A stretch of 64,000 nucleotides of DNA, taken from Bin5 sp965221145. Lineage in GTDB: Bacteria; Chloroflexota; Anaerolineae; Caldilineales; Caldilineaceae. This document shows positions 8,244 through 17,112 of this stretch, in pieces; position 1 is the stretch's first letter, and each line of letters starts with the position of its first letter. The position numbers and the translations under genes were made by a program. Under the pieces are notes generated by a model, which had not been told where the DNA came from, ran no database searches, and saw only the letters and a list, made by a program, of their open reading frames with translations. The stretch spans positions 4,340,001 to 4,404,000 of the forward strand of contig OZ244877.1 in the NCBI GenBank assembly GCA_965221145.1. The letters run 5' to 3'.

Positions 8244-9212
8244 ATGCACCGCTGGCAAGCCTACCACACGCCCACATCCGTTGCTGAAGCGCTCTCGCTG
8301 CTGCATGAGCACCAGGAGAAGGCGCGCATCATCGCCGGCGGCACAGATTTGATCCTCGATATGGAGGGCGGGCATACAGCGCCAATCGAAGTGCTGGTGG
8401 ATGTGACGAAGATCACCGGCATCGACCGCATCGCGCAGGAGGACGGCTGGATCGTGCTCGGCGCGGGCATCACGCATACACAGATCGAGGACAGCCCGCT
8501 GTTGCGCGCCCATGCCGCGTGCCTGACCGAAAGTTGCGGCGTCATCGGCGGGCCGCAGGTGCGCAATGTGGCCACGCTGGGCGGGAATGTGGCGCACGCC
8601 CTGCCGGCCGCGGACGGAACGATCGGCCTGCTGGCTTTGGAGGCGGAGGTCGAGGTCGCCGCGCACGGCGCGCAGGACGCCATCTCACCCGCCGCCCGGC
8701 GCGGGGATGGGACGTCCGGCGGGTTCGAGCATACATGGCAGCCGCTGCTCTCGATCTTCGAAGGGCCGGGTCGCAACCGGCTGGCCCCCGATCAGATGCT
8801 GCACGCGTTCCGCTTTCGACCGCGCGCGGCGCGCGCAGGCAACGCGTTCGACCGCATCATGCGCCCCCAAGGCATCGCGCTGCCGATCCTGGGCATCGCG
8901 GCCAGCGTGCGGTTGGATGCAACGCTGCGCCGGGTCGAGGATGCCGCGATCGCGATCGGCCCAGCCGGCCCGATCCCCTTCCGTGCAACCGACGCCGAGG
9001 ACGCATTGAAGACGGCCAAGATATTTGACGACGCGGCCGTGGAGGCGGCGGTTGACGCGGCCCAGACGCAGGCCAGGCTGCGTACCAGCAAATACCGCGC
9101 CTCCCAAGAGTATCGCCGCGAGATGATCGGCGTGCTGCTGAGGAGAGTGCTGCGCACGGCTGTGGAGCGGGCGCGCAGGAACGGCGCGTCAACCGACGCG
9201 GAGAATTCGTAG
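8244..9212 (+). CDS. molybdenum hydroxylase FAD-binding medium subunit
   Basis: The protein has 322 residues. ARIIAGGTDLIL near residue 30 is the FAD pyrophosphate-binding loop of CoxM/XdhB-type subunits, and GGPQVRNVATLGGNVAHALP is the second flavin-binding motif. A C-terminal CO_deh_flav_C-like domain follows (ALPILGIAASVRL, KYRASQEYRREMIGVLL). It transfers electrons from the iron-sulfur centres of the partner subunit to its acceptor. The downstream fused iron-sulfur/molybdopterin subunit is the obvious partner. One unrelated ATPase gene intervenes. The substrate cannot be read from this subunit. Confidence 0.9.
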   Translation: MHRWQAYHTPTSVAEALSLLHEHQEKARIIAGGTDLILDMEGGHTAPIEVLVDVTKITGIDRIAQEDGWIVLGAGITHTQIEDSPLLRAHAACLTESCGVIGGPQVRNVATLGGNVAHALPAADGTIGLLALEAEVEVAAHGAQDAISPAARRGDGTSGGFEHTWQPLLSIFEGPGRNRLAPDQMLHAFRFRPRAARAGNAFDRIMRPQGIALPILGIAASVRLDATLRRVEDAAIAIGPAGPIPFRATDAEDALKTAKIFDDAAVEAAVDAAQTQARLRTSKYRASQEYRREMIGVLLRRVLRTAVERARRNGASTDAENS

Positions 9213-9271
9213 CCCATGCAGGACGTGATCAGTAGCTGGCGTTTCCGCAGCGAGGCCGGAACGCCCACGCT

Positions 9272-10090
9272 ATGATCCATCTCACCTCGGTTGAAAAACG
9301 GCCCTCCTTTCCCCAGGAGGAGCGGTTCCCTTACAATGTGCCGGTCATCGCCTCACTGGAGCGCGTCCGCTTTGAGAGTTCGGTGACCTTTCTCGTCGGC
9401 GAAAACGGCAGCGGCAAATCCACCTTTCTGGAAGCGCTGGCCACGACCGTGCGCCTGCCCACCGTCGGCGCAGAGGAGGCGGGCCGCGATCCGTCTTTGG
9501 CGGAGGTGCGGCAGCTGTCCAAACATCTGCGCCTGGTCCGCCAGGGCGGAACCTGGACGAAATGCAGCGGGCGGGGGTTCTATCTGCGGGCTGAGGACTT
9601 TTTCGGCTTTGCCAAGCGCATGGCGCAGATGCAGGCGGAACTGGACGCGGAGATGGCCAACGTGGACGCGGAGTACGCGGGACGCTCGGACTTCGCCAAG
9701 GGGCTGGCTAAGATGCCTTACACCGGGCAGTTGGCGGCGATCAAAGAACGCTACGGCGACGGGCTGGACGGGCGTTCGCACGGGGAGGCGTTCCTGGCGC
9801 TGTTCCAGGCCCGCTTCGTGCCCAACGGTCTCTATCTGTTGGATGAACCGGAAGCGCCGCTCTCGCCCCTGCGCCAGGTGGGGCTGCTCGCTCTGTTGAA
9901 GGAGATGGTCGCGCGCGACGCACAGTTCATCATCGCCACCCACTCGCCGATCCTGATGGCTTTTCCCGGCGCCACGATCCTGGACTTCGACCGCTCGCCG
10001 CCGCAGCCTGTGCTTTGGGACAGCTTGGAGCACGTGCATGTGACGCGAGGGTTTCTGAACGATCCACAGTTGTATCTGAACCATCTTTGA
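9272..10090 (+). CDS. AAA-type ATP-binding protein (COG3910-like predicted ATPase)
   Basis: The protein has 272 residues. FLVGENGSGKSTFLEAL near residue 45 is Walker A, YLLDEPEAPLSPLRQ near 188 is Walker B with an ABC-type DEPE motif, and FIIATHSPILMAFP carries the H-loop. There is no long coiled coil, so it is a small stand-alone ABC/SMC-class ATPase rather than a transporter subunit. It lies between two subunit genes of a molybdenum hydroxylase on the same strand and is probably co-transcribed. No functional connection is known. Its start (ATG 9272) is 60 bases after the preceding stop. Confidence 0.85.
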   Translation: MIHLTSVEKRPSFPQEERFPYNVPVIASLERVRFESSVTFLVGENGSGKSTFLEALATTVRLPTVGAEEAGRDPSLAEVRQLSKHLRLVRQGGTWTKCSGRGFYLRAEDFFGFAKRMAQMQAELDAEMANVDAEYAGRSDFAKGLAKMPYTGQLAAIKERYGDGLDGRSHGEAFLALFQARFVPNGLYLLDEPEAPLSPLRQVGLLALLKEMVARDAQFIIATHSPILMAFPGATILDFDRSPPQPVLWDSLEHVHVTRGFLNDPQLYLNHL

Positions 10091-10156
10091 CTGTGATTGC
10101 CCGCGGCCGGCAAGCGGTCGTCTGCCACCGGTGTTTACGTGAACAGGAGTAGACTT

Positions 10157-13150
10157 GTGACGCAACTTTCCCTGACTGTCAATGGCACGGAACATGCTCT
10201 CGATGCACCGCCCAGCCGCTTTCTGGCGGAGGTCTTGCGCTACGACCTGGGGCTGACCGGCACCAAGATCGGCTGCGATGAGGCGGAATGCGGCTGTTGC
10301 ACGGTCATCGTCGACGGGCAATCGGTCGACTCCTGCATCTATCCGGCGTTCAAGGCGCAGGGCGCAGAGGTGTTGACGATCGAGGGCATGGCCCAAACGG
10401 GGCAGACGGGAGGCTCGCTTGAGCTGCACCCGCTGCAGTCGGCCTTCGTTCTGCACGGGGCGACGCAGTGCGGCTTCTGCACGCCCGGCTTCATCATGCA
10501 GGCGAAGACGCTGCTGGACGAGAACCCGGAGCCGAGCGATGCCGAGATCAAGGAGTGCCTGAAGGATACCTACTGTCGCTGCACCGGCTATACGGCGATC
10601 ATCAACTCGGTGAAGGCGGCGGGCGAGTTCATGCGCACAGGAACGATGCCGGAGGCGGAGTTGCCGGAGGTGATGGAGCCGCTGTCGCAGATCGGCCAGC
10701 CGCATGAGCGGCCGGACGCGGTCGACAAGGTGACGGGGGCGGCGCGCTATACCGACGACTATACTTTCGACGGGATGTTGTTCGGCGCAACCCTGCGCAG
10801 CGAACATCCCCATGCACGCATAGGTGAAATCAACGCAGACAGGGCGCGCGCGCTGGCGGGCGTCCGCGCGGTGCTGACGCACGCGGACGTGCCGGGCGAC
10901 CCGCGCCACGGACTGGTCGAAAACGACTGGCCTGTCTTCGCCGGGGGCGCCTATCCGGCCCGCTATGTGGGCGATGCGGTTGCGCTGGTGGTGGCCGACA
11001 CAGCAGAGATCGCTCAGCAAGCAATGGCGCTGATCGACGTGGAGTACGAAGTGCTGGTGGCGGTCACCGATCCGCGCGATGCGTTGAAGCCGGACGCGCC
11101 CCAGCTCCACCCGGACCGCGCCGACGGGAACCTGATCAAGCACATCAGAGTGCGGCACGGTGACGTGGAGCAAGGGTTCGCCGAGGCCGATCTGATCATC
11201 GAACGCACCTACCGCACGCCGATGACCGAGCACGCTTTCCTGGAGCCGGAGTGCGCGGTGGCCGTCCCGGCAGGATACAACGGGAGGCCCGACCAGGCGT
11301 TTGACAAGTTGACGGTCTATGTGGGCAGTCAGATCCCGTATAGCGACAGGCGGCAGGTGGCGAAGAGCCTGGGGCTGGACGACGAGGCGGTGCGCGTCAT
11401 CGGCACGCTGATGGGCGGCGGCTTCGGCGGCAAAGAGGACATCGCCGGACAGGTTCATGCCGCGCTGGCCGCGCAGGTGACGGGCCGCCCGGTCAAAATT
11501 CTGTACAGCCGGCAGGAGAGCCTGCTTTTTCATCCCAAACGTCACAGCACGATCATCCGCATCAAGACCGGCGCCATGCGGGACGGTTCGCTGGTGGCGG
11601 TGGAGGCGGAACTCTACGGCGATAGCGGTGCGTACGCCAGCCTGGGCGAGAAGGTGATGACCCGCGCCACCACCCATGCCACCGGCCCATACGTGATGCC
11701 GCACGCCAAGATCGACTGCTACGCCATGTACACGAACAACGCGCCCAGCGGCGCCTTCCGCGGCTTTGGCGTCACGCAGTCGGCCTTTGCGGTTGAGAGC
11801 AACCTGGATATTCTGGCGGAAGAACTGGACATGGACCCGGTAGCGTTACGACGAAAAAACGTGATGCGCGTCGGCGCCGCGACGGCCACGGGCCAGCAGT
11901 TGCACGAAAGCGTGGGGCTGCTCGAATGCCTCGACAGAGTGGAGGAGGATGTCAGATCATCAGTGGTCAGCGGCCCAGAGGGCGCCCCGCCACGAGCGAA
12001 CGGCCACCGGCCACAGTTCTCCAACCCCTGGTCTCCGATCCAGATCGGCAGCAAACGGTATGCCTGGGGCATCGCCGCCGGTTACAAGAACACCGGGCTG
12101 GGCGGCGGCGCGCCGGACAAATCCGAAGCGGAGGTGGAGGTTTTTACAGACGGCACCGCGGCCATCCGCACCAGCAGCGCCGAGATGGGGCAAAATCTCG
12201 TCGGCGTGTTGGCGGCCTGCACCGCGCAGGAGTTGGGCCTGCCCTTCGAAAAGGTGCATGTAACCGTGATGGACACGGACCTGACGCCCGACGGCGGCCC
12301 CTCCACGGCCAGCCGCCAGACCTATGTGAGCGGCAACGCCGCCCGTCTGGCGGCGCGGGCGATGCGCCAACAGATGCAGACCGTCCTCGCCGAGAAGTTC
12401 GACACGCACCCGGATGTCATCGCTTTCCATGAAGGGCTGGCCTACGTGGATGAGAAGCGCCTGGCGCAGATGCACGGGGCGGAATTGCCGGTGGAGGGGA
12501 GCAATGGCACGAACGGCAGAGCGGGCGAGGCGCTGCCGCTGTCGACGCGCAGCATCTCTTTCGCCGACGCGGTCAACGCTCTGCTGGCCGAGAACCGGTT
12601 GCCGAAGCTCCGCTATGAATACTGGGCGCCGCAGACGCAACCGTTGGGGACAGGCGGGGATATGCACTTCGCCTATTCGTACGCGGTCCACGCCGCGCTG
12701 GTGAGCGTGGATACCGAGACCGGCGAGGTGGCCGTAGAGCGGGTGGTCTCTGCCCATGACGTGGGGCGGGCGATCAACCCTCTGAGCCTTGTCGGGCAGA
12801 TCGAAGGCGGAATCGTGATGGGCATCGGCAACGCGCTGACCGAACACTACATTGTCGAAAACGGCATTCCCTGGACTGAGCGCCTGGGCCAGTACAAGAT
12901 GCCGGGCATCAAGATGACGCCGCAGATGGACAACCACATCGTCGAACATCCGACCGCGGATGGGCCGTATGGCGCCAAGGGCGTGGGCGAAATCAGTTCG
13001 ATCCCGATCAGCCCGGCGATCACGAACGCTATCTACAACGCGGTCGGCGTTCGCTGTCTGGCGCTGCCGGTCGATCAGGACGCGTTGCTGCTGGCGATGC
13101 GAGACGGCGCCAAGGAGATCGACGGGCACTGGGGCGAGACGGCGGGCTAG
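10157..13150 (+). CDS. xanthine dehydrogenase-family fused [2Fe-2S] and molybdopterin subunit
   Basis: I start at GTG 10157 because CAGGAG lies seven bases upstream and the ferredoxin fold begins at once (LTVNGTEHALD). Residues 40-60 hold the first iron-sulfur motif (CDEAECGCC, then C); CGFCTPGF and CRCTGY give the second. A molybdopterin-binding large subunit begins near residue 180. It includes MGGGFGGKED, APSGAFRGFGV and, near the end, GAKGVGEISSIPISPA, whose glutamate corresponds to the catalytic base of xanthine oxidase-type enzymes. The product hydroxylates an N-heterocycle or aldehyde; the substrate is not determinable. Fusion of small and large subunits is less usual than separate genes. 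A repeat-derived segment (11961-11996) is carried in frame. Confidence 0.9.
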   Translation: MTQLSLTVNGTEHALDAPPSRFLAEVLRYDLGLTGTKIGCDEAECGCCTVIVDGQSVDSCIYPAFKAQGAEVLTIEGMAQTGQTGGSLELHPLQSAFVLHGATQCGFCTPGFIMQAKTLLDENPEPSDAEIKECLKDTYCRCTGYTAIINSVKAAGEFMRTGTMPEAELPEVMEPLSQIGQPHERPDAVDKVTGAARYTDDYTFDGMLFGATLRSEHPHARIGEINADRARALAGVRAVLTHADVPGDPRHGLVENDWPVFAGGAYPARYVGDAVALVVADTAEIAQQAMALIDVEYEVLVAVTDPRDALKPDAPQLHPDRADGNLIKHIRVRHGDVEQGFAEADLIIERTYRTPMTEHAFLEPECAVAVPAGYNGRPDQAFDKLTVYVGSQIPYSDRRQVAKSLGLDDEAVRVIGTLMGGGFGGKEDIAGQVHAALAAQVTGRPVKILYSRQESLLFHPKRHSTIIRIKTGAMRDGSLVAVEAELYGDSGAYASLGEKVMTRATTHATGPYVMPHAKIDCYAMYTNNAPSGAFRGFGVTQSAFAVESNLDILAEELDMDPVALRRKNVMRVGAATATGQQLHESVGLLECLDRVEEDVRSSVVSGPEGAPPRANGHRPQFSNPWSPIQIGSKRYAWGIAAGYKNTGLGGGAPDKSEAEVEVFTDGTAAIRTSSAEMGQNLVGVLAACTAQELGLPFEKVHVTVMDTDLTPDGGPSTASRQTYVSGNAARLAARAMRQQMQTVLAEKFDTHPDVIAFHEGLAYVDEKRLAQMHGAELPVEGSNGTNGRAGEALPLSTRSISFADAVNALLAENRLPKLRYEYWAPQTQPLGTGGDMHFAYSYAVHAALVSVDTETGEVAVERVVSAHDVGRAINPLSLVGQIEGGIVMGIGNALTEHYIVENGIPWTERLGQYKMPGIKMTPQMDNHIVEHPTADGPYGAKGVGEISSIPISPAITNAIYNAVGVRCLALPVDQDALLLAMRDGAKEIDGHWGETAG
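11961..11996 (+). repeat. dispersed repeat carried in frame within the molybdopterin subunit gene
   Basis: The DNA cagtggtcagcggcccagag, followed by ggcgccccgccacgag, nearly matches the segment at 18260-18295. It encodes VVSGPEGAPPRANG, a low-complexity stretch just before the conserved FSNPW region, and leaves the reading frame intact. Confidence 0.65.
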
Positions 13151-13215
13151 TGGTTAGTGGTTAGCACCTGCACTGGCTACCGGCGTTTCACTGGCCCCTG
13201 GCAACTATATTTCCC

Positions 13216-14688
13216 ATGCAACTCCATCATGCCTTGCGCCTGCCGTCGGACGGGCTTGCCGTCGTCACGCTTGTTGGCGCGGGCGGCAAGACGAGCGCGC
13301 TCTTTCGGCTGGCGGACGAGGCCGTCGCCGACGGTCGCCGCGTCGTCACGACCACCACCACCCGTATCTTCGCATCCCAAGCCGAGCAGGCTCCGAGCCG
13401 CCTTGTGCTGGAACCAGACAGAAGCGCCGCCATTGACTGGGGTGCGCTGGAGGCGAAGCTGGCGCGTCATGGTCACTGCCTGCTCGTCACGTCTCTGGCA
13501 GGCCCCAAATGCGAGGGGCTGCCCCCGCAAGTTGTCGACACGCTGGCAGCGCGCGCGCATGAGCTCGGCATCAGCCTGATCGCGGTCGAAGGCGATGGAA
13601 GCCGTCGCCGCCCGGTGAAAGCGCCCGCGCCGCACGAGCCGGTCATCCCCGACTGCACCACCCACCTGGTTCCGGTCGTCGGCCTTGATGCGTTGGGGCT
13701 GCCTCTGTCCGAGCCATACGTCCACCGGCCTGAACGGATGCGCGCGCTTCTGCAGGAGGTGGACGCGTCAACGCGCCTGACACCACGCATGATCGCCCGG
13801 CTTGTGGTCGAGCCTTACGTGCGAGGAGAGAGAGAACGGCAGTGGCCGGTGGCCAGTGATCAGTGGTCAGTACGGGCGACCGGGGGAGCAAGGCTGATTG
13901 CGCTGCTGAACAAAGTGGAGAGCGCTCCCCGGCTGGCGGCTGCCCGGCAGATCGCGCAGCGGTTGTCACAGCAGAATCAGCCGACGCTCATTGGCGCGGT
14001 TGGGTCGGAGAGGCGGACGACCAATGCAGGCGAGACAGGCCCAGGGGGCACCCCGCTCCCAGGGACGGCCATTCGTGAGCGCTGGGGGCCGACCACCGCG
14101 ATCGTGCTGGCCGCCGGAGCAAGCCAGCGCATGGGACAGCCGAAACAGTTGCTGCGCTGGCAGGGCGAGCCGCTGGTTACGCGTGCCGCCCGCATCGCGC
14201 TGCAGAGCGGCGCGTCCGAAGCGATCGTGATCAGCGGCGCGGTCAGCGAGCAGGTGGAGGCCGCGCTGGAGCCTCTGCGCCGCGACACCGGCGGACGCCT
14301 GCGTACCGTCTTCAACGCGGACTGGCAGGATGGTCAGGCGGGGTCCGTGCGCGTCGCGGTGGAGGCGCTGCCGGCCGCGTGTGAGGCAGCCCTGTTCCTG
14401 CCGGTGGATCAACCCCGTCTACCCGCGGCGCTCCTGCGCCGGCTGTGGCAAACATGGCGCGCCGGCAGCGATCTGGCGGCTGTCGCTGTGGCCGGGGCGA
14501 TACGCGGCGCGCCGGCGCTTTTTGACCGGCGTTACTTCGGTCTGTTGAAACGGGTTGAGGGCGATCGGGGCGGGGGGATGCTTCTGCAACGGCACGCGGC
14601 GGACATAAGCGCGATCGAAACGCCGGGCCACTGGCTGGCTGATGTGGACACGCCGGAGGATTGGCGGACGGCGGTGGATGGTGGTTAG
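13216..14688 (+). CDS. YqeC-MobA fusion: molybdenum hydroxylase cofactor maturation
   Basis: The protein has 490 residues. The N-terminal part (TLVGAGGKTSALFRLADE, then VEGDGSRRRPVKAPAPHEP) matches YqeC, the accessory protein linked to molybdenum/selenium-dependent hydroxylases. The C-terminal part from about residue 292 (AIVLAAGASQRMGQPKQLL) is a MobA/MocA nucleotidyltransferase with DQPRLP and DVDTPED motifs, likely adding CMP or GMP to molybdopterin. It starts 66 bases after the hydroxylase and likely matures it. Two repeat-derived inserts lie in frame: REREERQ-like ERERQWPVASDQWSV at 13830-13885 and NAGETGPGGTPLPG at 14020-14065, the latter in the linker between domains. Confidence 0.88.
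   Translation: MQLHHALRLPSDGLAVVTLVGAGGKTSALFRLADEAVADGRRVVTTTTTRIFASQAEQAPSRLVLEPDRSAAIDWGALEAKLARHGHCLLVTSLAGPKCEGLPPQVVDTLAARAHELGISLIAVEGDGSRRRPVKAPAPHEPVIPDCTTHLVPVVGLDALGLPLSEPYVHRPERMRALLQEVDASTRLTPRMIARLVVEPYVRGERERQWPVASDQWSVRATGGARLIALLNKVESAPRLAAARQIAQRLSQQNQPTLIGAVGSERRTTNAGETGPGGTPLPGTAIRERWGPTTAIVLAAGASQRMGQPKQLLRWQGEPLVTRAARIALQSGASEAIVISGAVSEQVEAALEPLRRDTGGRLRTVFNADWQDGQAGSVRVAVEALPAACEAALFLPVDQPRLPAALLRRLWQTWRAGSDLAAVAVAGAIRGAPALFDRRYFGLLKRVEGDRGGGMLLQRHAADISAIETPGHWLADVDTPEDWRTAVDGG
14020..14065 (+). repeat. GC-rich dispersed repeat inside the YqeC-MobA linker
   Basis: Core gcaggcgagacaggcccagg followed by gggcaccccgctcccagg; it matches the intergenic copy at 7709-7744 and the copy at 23806-23850. 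It encodes the linker residues NAGETGPGGTPLPG without breaking the frame. Confidence 0.7.
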
Positions 14689-14824
14689 TGACCGGGACCA
14701 TTATTGATGGGAATTATATGAGGGGTGTGCATAAATCCCTTCTTGATGTCCGAAATGCGAGAGAGTTGGGTAATTGCATGGTATCTCTTTGTGAAATTGC
14801 CAATTCCGAACCAGATTTTCCGCT

Positions 14825-15430
14825 AGAGCAGACGGCTGCTCTGGTGAATTCCGATCATCGGTGCGCCAAGAAGCGCGTAAGTCGAATGTTCCACGCATGG
14901 AACCCGGCCAGGAGTGGGCCGGTAGCTAGGGAAGCAGGCACGGGGGCCAGAGGCAGAACCGTGTCTGAAGCCTTCCCGACAATGTGGCGGCGGCCACCCT
15001 ACTAAGCCGCGCGCTGCTAGCCAGAATGTCGTTACGGTTACACAAGAAACTGCTGATTGAAGCGTCGCAGGAAGAACCACCCGCTCACGGTAGGGCGAGG
15101 GTGGAGCCATCGGAACCCCTGTCTCGATGATGCAGGGACAGTCCTTCTAGGACAGGGCTGCCGTACTCCCTTTGACCGGCATCCCCCGATGACGAGCGCG
15201 GCAGCGAGCCGTGCCAGGCGTATAGGCAGGACCTAAGTAACTGTCCGTTTTTAACTTAACGGTTTCGTTCGACAGACCAGTCCAAGCTTGATTGAAATCG
15301 TTACGTTGTTTGCGGACAGTTACTAAGACAGCACGCAGACGCAATCTACGTGAACTTGGGAACCACGTTCGGCTCCCCGGTAATGGAGTTACTCCGAGAA
15401 AAGACTGTGAGGGACAGCGTGCTGTCCACC
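14825..15430 (+). ncRNA. strongly structured RNA candidate, possibly HEARO/omega-RNA-like
   Basis: No convincing protein frame is present, but stems are dense: GTTCCA/TGGAAC with a 4-base loop, CCGGCC/GGCCGG, GGAAG-CAGGCACGG pairing with CCGTGTCTG-CTTCC, CCACCC/GGGTGG, GTCCT/AGGAC, GCGCGGC/GCCGTGC and GGAG/CTCC. GACAGCACGC (15327-15336) pairs perfectly with GCGTGCTGTC near 15418-15427. Two stems contain G-U pairs that would be C-A mismatches on the other strand, so the plus strand is favoured. An 87-bp MITE interrupts it at 15237-15323. The overall look recalls HEARO (the guide RNA of IscB/IsrB), but no IscB-type gene is nearby, so that name is a guess. Confidence 0.5.
15237..15323 (+). mobile_element. 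87-bp MITE, copy 1
   Basis: Ends GTAACTGTCCG and CGGACAGTTAC are perfect inverted repeats, flanked by TAA on both sides (15234-15236, 15324-15326). A TNA duplication is typical of IS5/IS1031-type elements. It is nearly the exact reverse complement of copy 2 at 16406-16492 and sits inside the structured RNA candidate. Confidence 0.85.
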
Positions 15431-15437
15431 ATGCCAC

Positions 15438-15614
15438 CTATTGGGGCTTCCTAAGCAGCTTGTACAGGCCTAGCGCCACCAAGCCAGTGAGTAACCCGGC
15501 AACGGCGCCGATGACCAGTGAGACGGGCCACGAAAACTGGTCCTCCAGGAATCTCATCGTGAGGCTGGTGACGACGGCGGTTGGTGCGATACCGATGCGG
15601 GCCGCTCCTATCAC
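15438..15614 (-). CDS. small membrane protein or fragment
   Basis: A 58-residue frame runs from GTG 15614 to TAG 15438. It has a single hydrophobic helix (PVSLVIGAVAGLLTGLVALG) followed by a basic end, YKLLRKPQ, a normal C-terminal membrane anchor. Residues before it (ARIGIAPTAVVTSLTMRFL) are also apolar. There is no ribosome-binding site, and the frame continues open upstream of the GTG into DNA shared with the BNR-repeat gene, so this may be the C-terminal fragment of a longer membrane protein. No family recognised. Confidence 0.35.
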   Translation of the reverse strand: MIGAARIGIAPTAVVTSLTMRFLEDQFSWPVSLVIGAVAGLLTGLVALGLYKLLRKPQ

Positions 15615-15733
15615 TTGGCCGCAACTGGCTTCGAGGCCATCACAGCCTTAACGTTTACCCCTCAAGGGTCTTTATTGCTCGGCACAGCCGAGGGTATCTT
15701 TCGTATTGAAGGCAAAGAACTCAGGTCTAACAC

Positions 15734-15763
15734 AGATTTGAGGGGGAACGGCCCCTCAAATCT
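15734..15763. repeat. perfect 12-bp hairpin
   Basis: AGATTTGAGGGG and CCCCTCAAATCT are separated by six bases, within the BNR gene just before the 193-bp element. There is no following T-run, so it is not a typical terminator. Confidence 0.6.
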
Positions 15764-15772
15764 CCCCAAGAG

Positions 15773-15965
15773 ACTGCTTGAAAAGTCGAAACCAGGCGCC
15801 AGGTTGGAGATAAGCCCTGCTCCTTCCCCCCTCCGAAGTTTGGTAGGGGCAACCTTTAAGGCCAGACGCAGTTTGGTAAATAGCCCCTCCCCCAACACCG
15901 GGGGAGGGGTTGGGAAGGGCGCCATTCAACCTCATCAAGAGGCTATGCCAGACTTTTCAAGCAGT
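15773..15965. mobile_element. 193-bp inverted-repeat element within the BNR gene
   Basis: Perfect 15-bp terminal inverted repeats ACTGCTTGAAAAGTC and GACTTTTCAAGCAGT bound it. The inside has a GGGGGAGGGG-type hairpin and translates as low-complexity SPSPNTGGGVGKGA. It is frame-compatible with the host gene. No clear target duplication was found. Confidence 0.75.
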
Positions 15966-16405
15966 CCCCCAGCGGAGGGGCTTTCTACCTCATCAAAGCA
16001 AGTCTCGTCCGTCTTGACCCTAAATGTTGTTGGAAGCAGCCTTTATGCCGGCCTGGCCGATGGTCTCTATCAGTCTGCTGATGATGGTCGATCCTGGCAG
16101 TTTATGTCAGGTTTATCGGCGCGGCGCTTTGTGTGGCGCCTCACCCCGGCCTCTGATTTGTGGCTGGTTGGCGGGCCGGAAGAAGGCGTTTGGTGTTCCA
16201 ACGGTTCCCCTGGAACGCCCGGTTCCACAGAAACCGCTAGCTGGCGGTCGATCTGGACCGATACCCCGGTCTTGGCCTTAACTGCCAATGAGAACCAGAT
16301 TTGGCTCAGTTCGGACACAGGGGTGGTAACCTCAGTCGATGCGGGAGCCTCCTGGCAATCCGGGTTGACCTCCGAGACGCCGATAACGGCCTTGGCCGTC
16401 ACTAA

Positions 16406-16492
16406 GTAACTGTCCGCAAACAACGTAGCGATTTCAATCAAGCTTGGACTGGTCTGTCGAACGAAACCGTTAAGTTAAAAACGGACAGTTAC
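16406..16492 (-). mobile_element. 87-bp MITE, copy 2 (inverted)
   Basis: It has the same 11-bp ends as copy 1 and TAA duplications at 16403-16405 and 16493-16495. Internally it is the reverse complement of copy 1, with only a base or so different. It interrupts the BNR-repeat gene, whose frame is restored by its removal. Confidence 0.88.
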
Positions 16493-17112
16493 TAAGAAGG
16501 CGGTCTGGGCAGGGAGCCATGATAGCAGGCTGTGGCATGGCGCTTTAGACGGTTCCACGGGAAGTGGTTCGCCAGCAAACGATTCCACAGGAACCGGCGG
16601 GAATTGGCAAGCTGTCAGCCCGCCCTTTGCCGGTAGCCAAATGCTGGGGTTGTTTGCTCGGGGCGAGGTTTTGCTTGCCGCCGTCTGGGTGATGGCCGAC
16701 GGCTCGGCCACGGGCGGCCCGTCGACTGCCGAGAGCGGCACGATAACGTTGTGGCGGTCTGAAGATGATGGGCTGAGTTGGTCGAACTGGTTCAGCCGAC
16801 CGTCGAGGCCAATTGCCCCGCAACTGGTCTTCGTAGATGAGGCCGGTCGCGAAGCCCTGCTTGGCTTGGGCGTCGACCTATACCGCTCTACAGCAGGCAC
16901 GTGGCAGCGCCAGCGGCTCACTACCCCAGATGCGCCGATAACCGGCCTGCTGCCTTTAGCCAGCCAGACCTTGGTCACCTTGACCGATCGACTCGTTGTC
17001 TCTGTCACAGAGAGCGAATGGGTACCCGTTGAGACCGCCGTGAACGGACACCCGCTGGCCGCCTTAGGGCAAAGTGGAGAGCAGGTTGTTGTGGTTACCA
17101 GCGATGGACAGA

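Noticed and set aside
9353..11704. 783-residue minus-strand open frame opposite the ATPase and molybdopterin subunit genes
   Set aside because: It is antisense to clearly recognised enzymes, has no family motifs and is rich in His/Arg as expected of a GC-rich shadow frame.
11960..13129. 389-residue minus-strand frame
   Set aside because: Shadow frame of the molybdopterin subunit, whose GVGE catalytic region lies in the same DNA.
14689..15440. Group II intron or RNase P RNA
   Set aside because: I could not find a domain V-like AGC...GUU hairpin or the conserved RNase P core; only general strong folding is evident.
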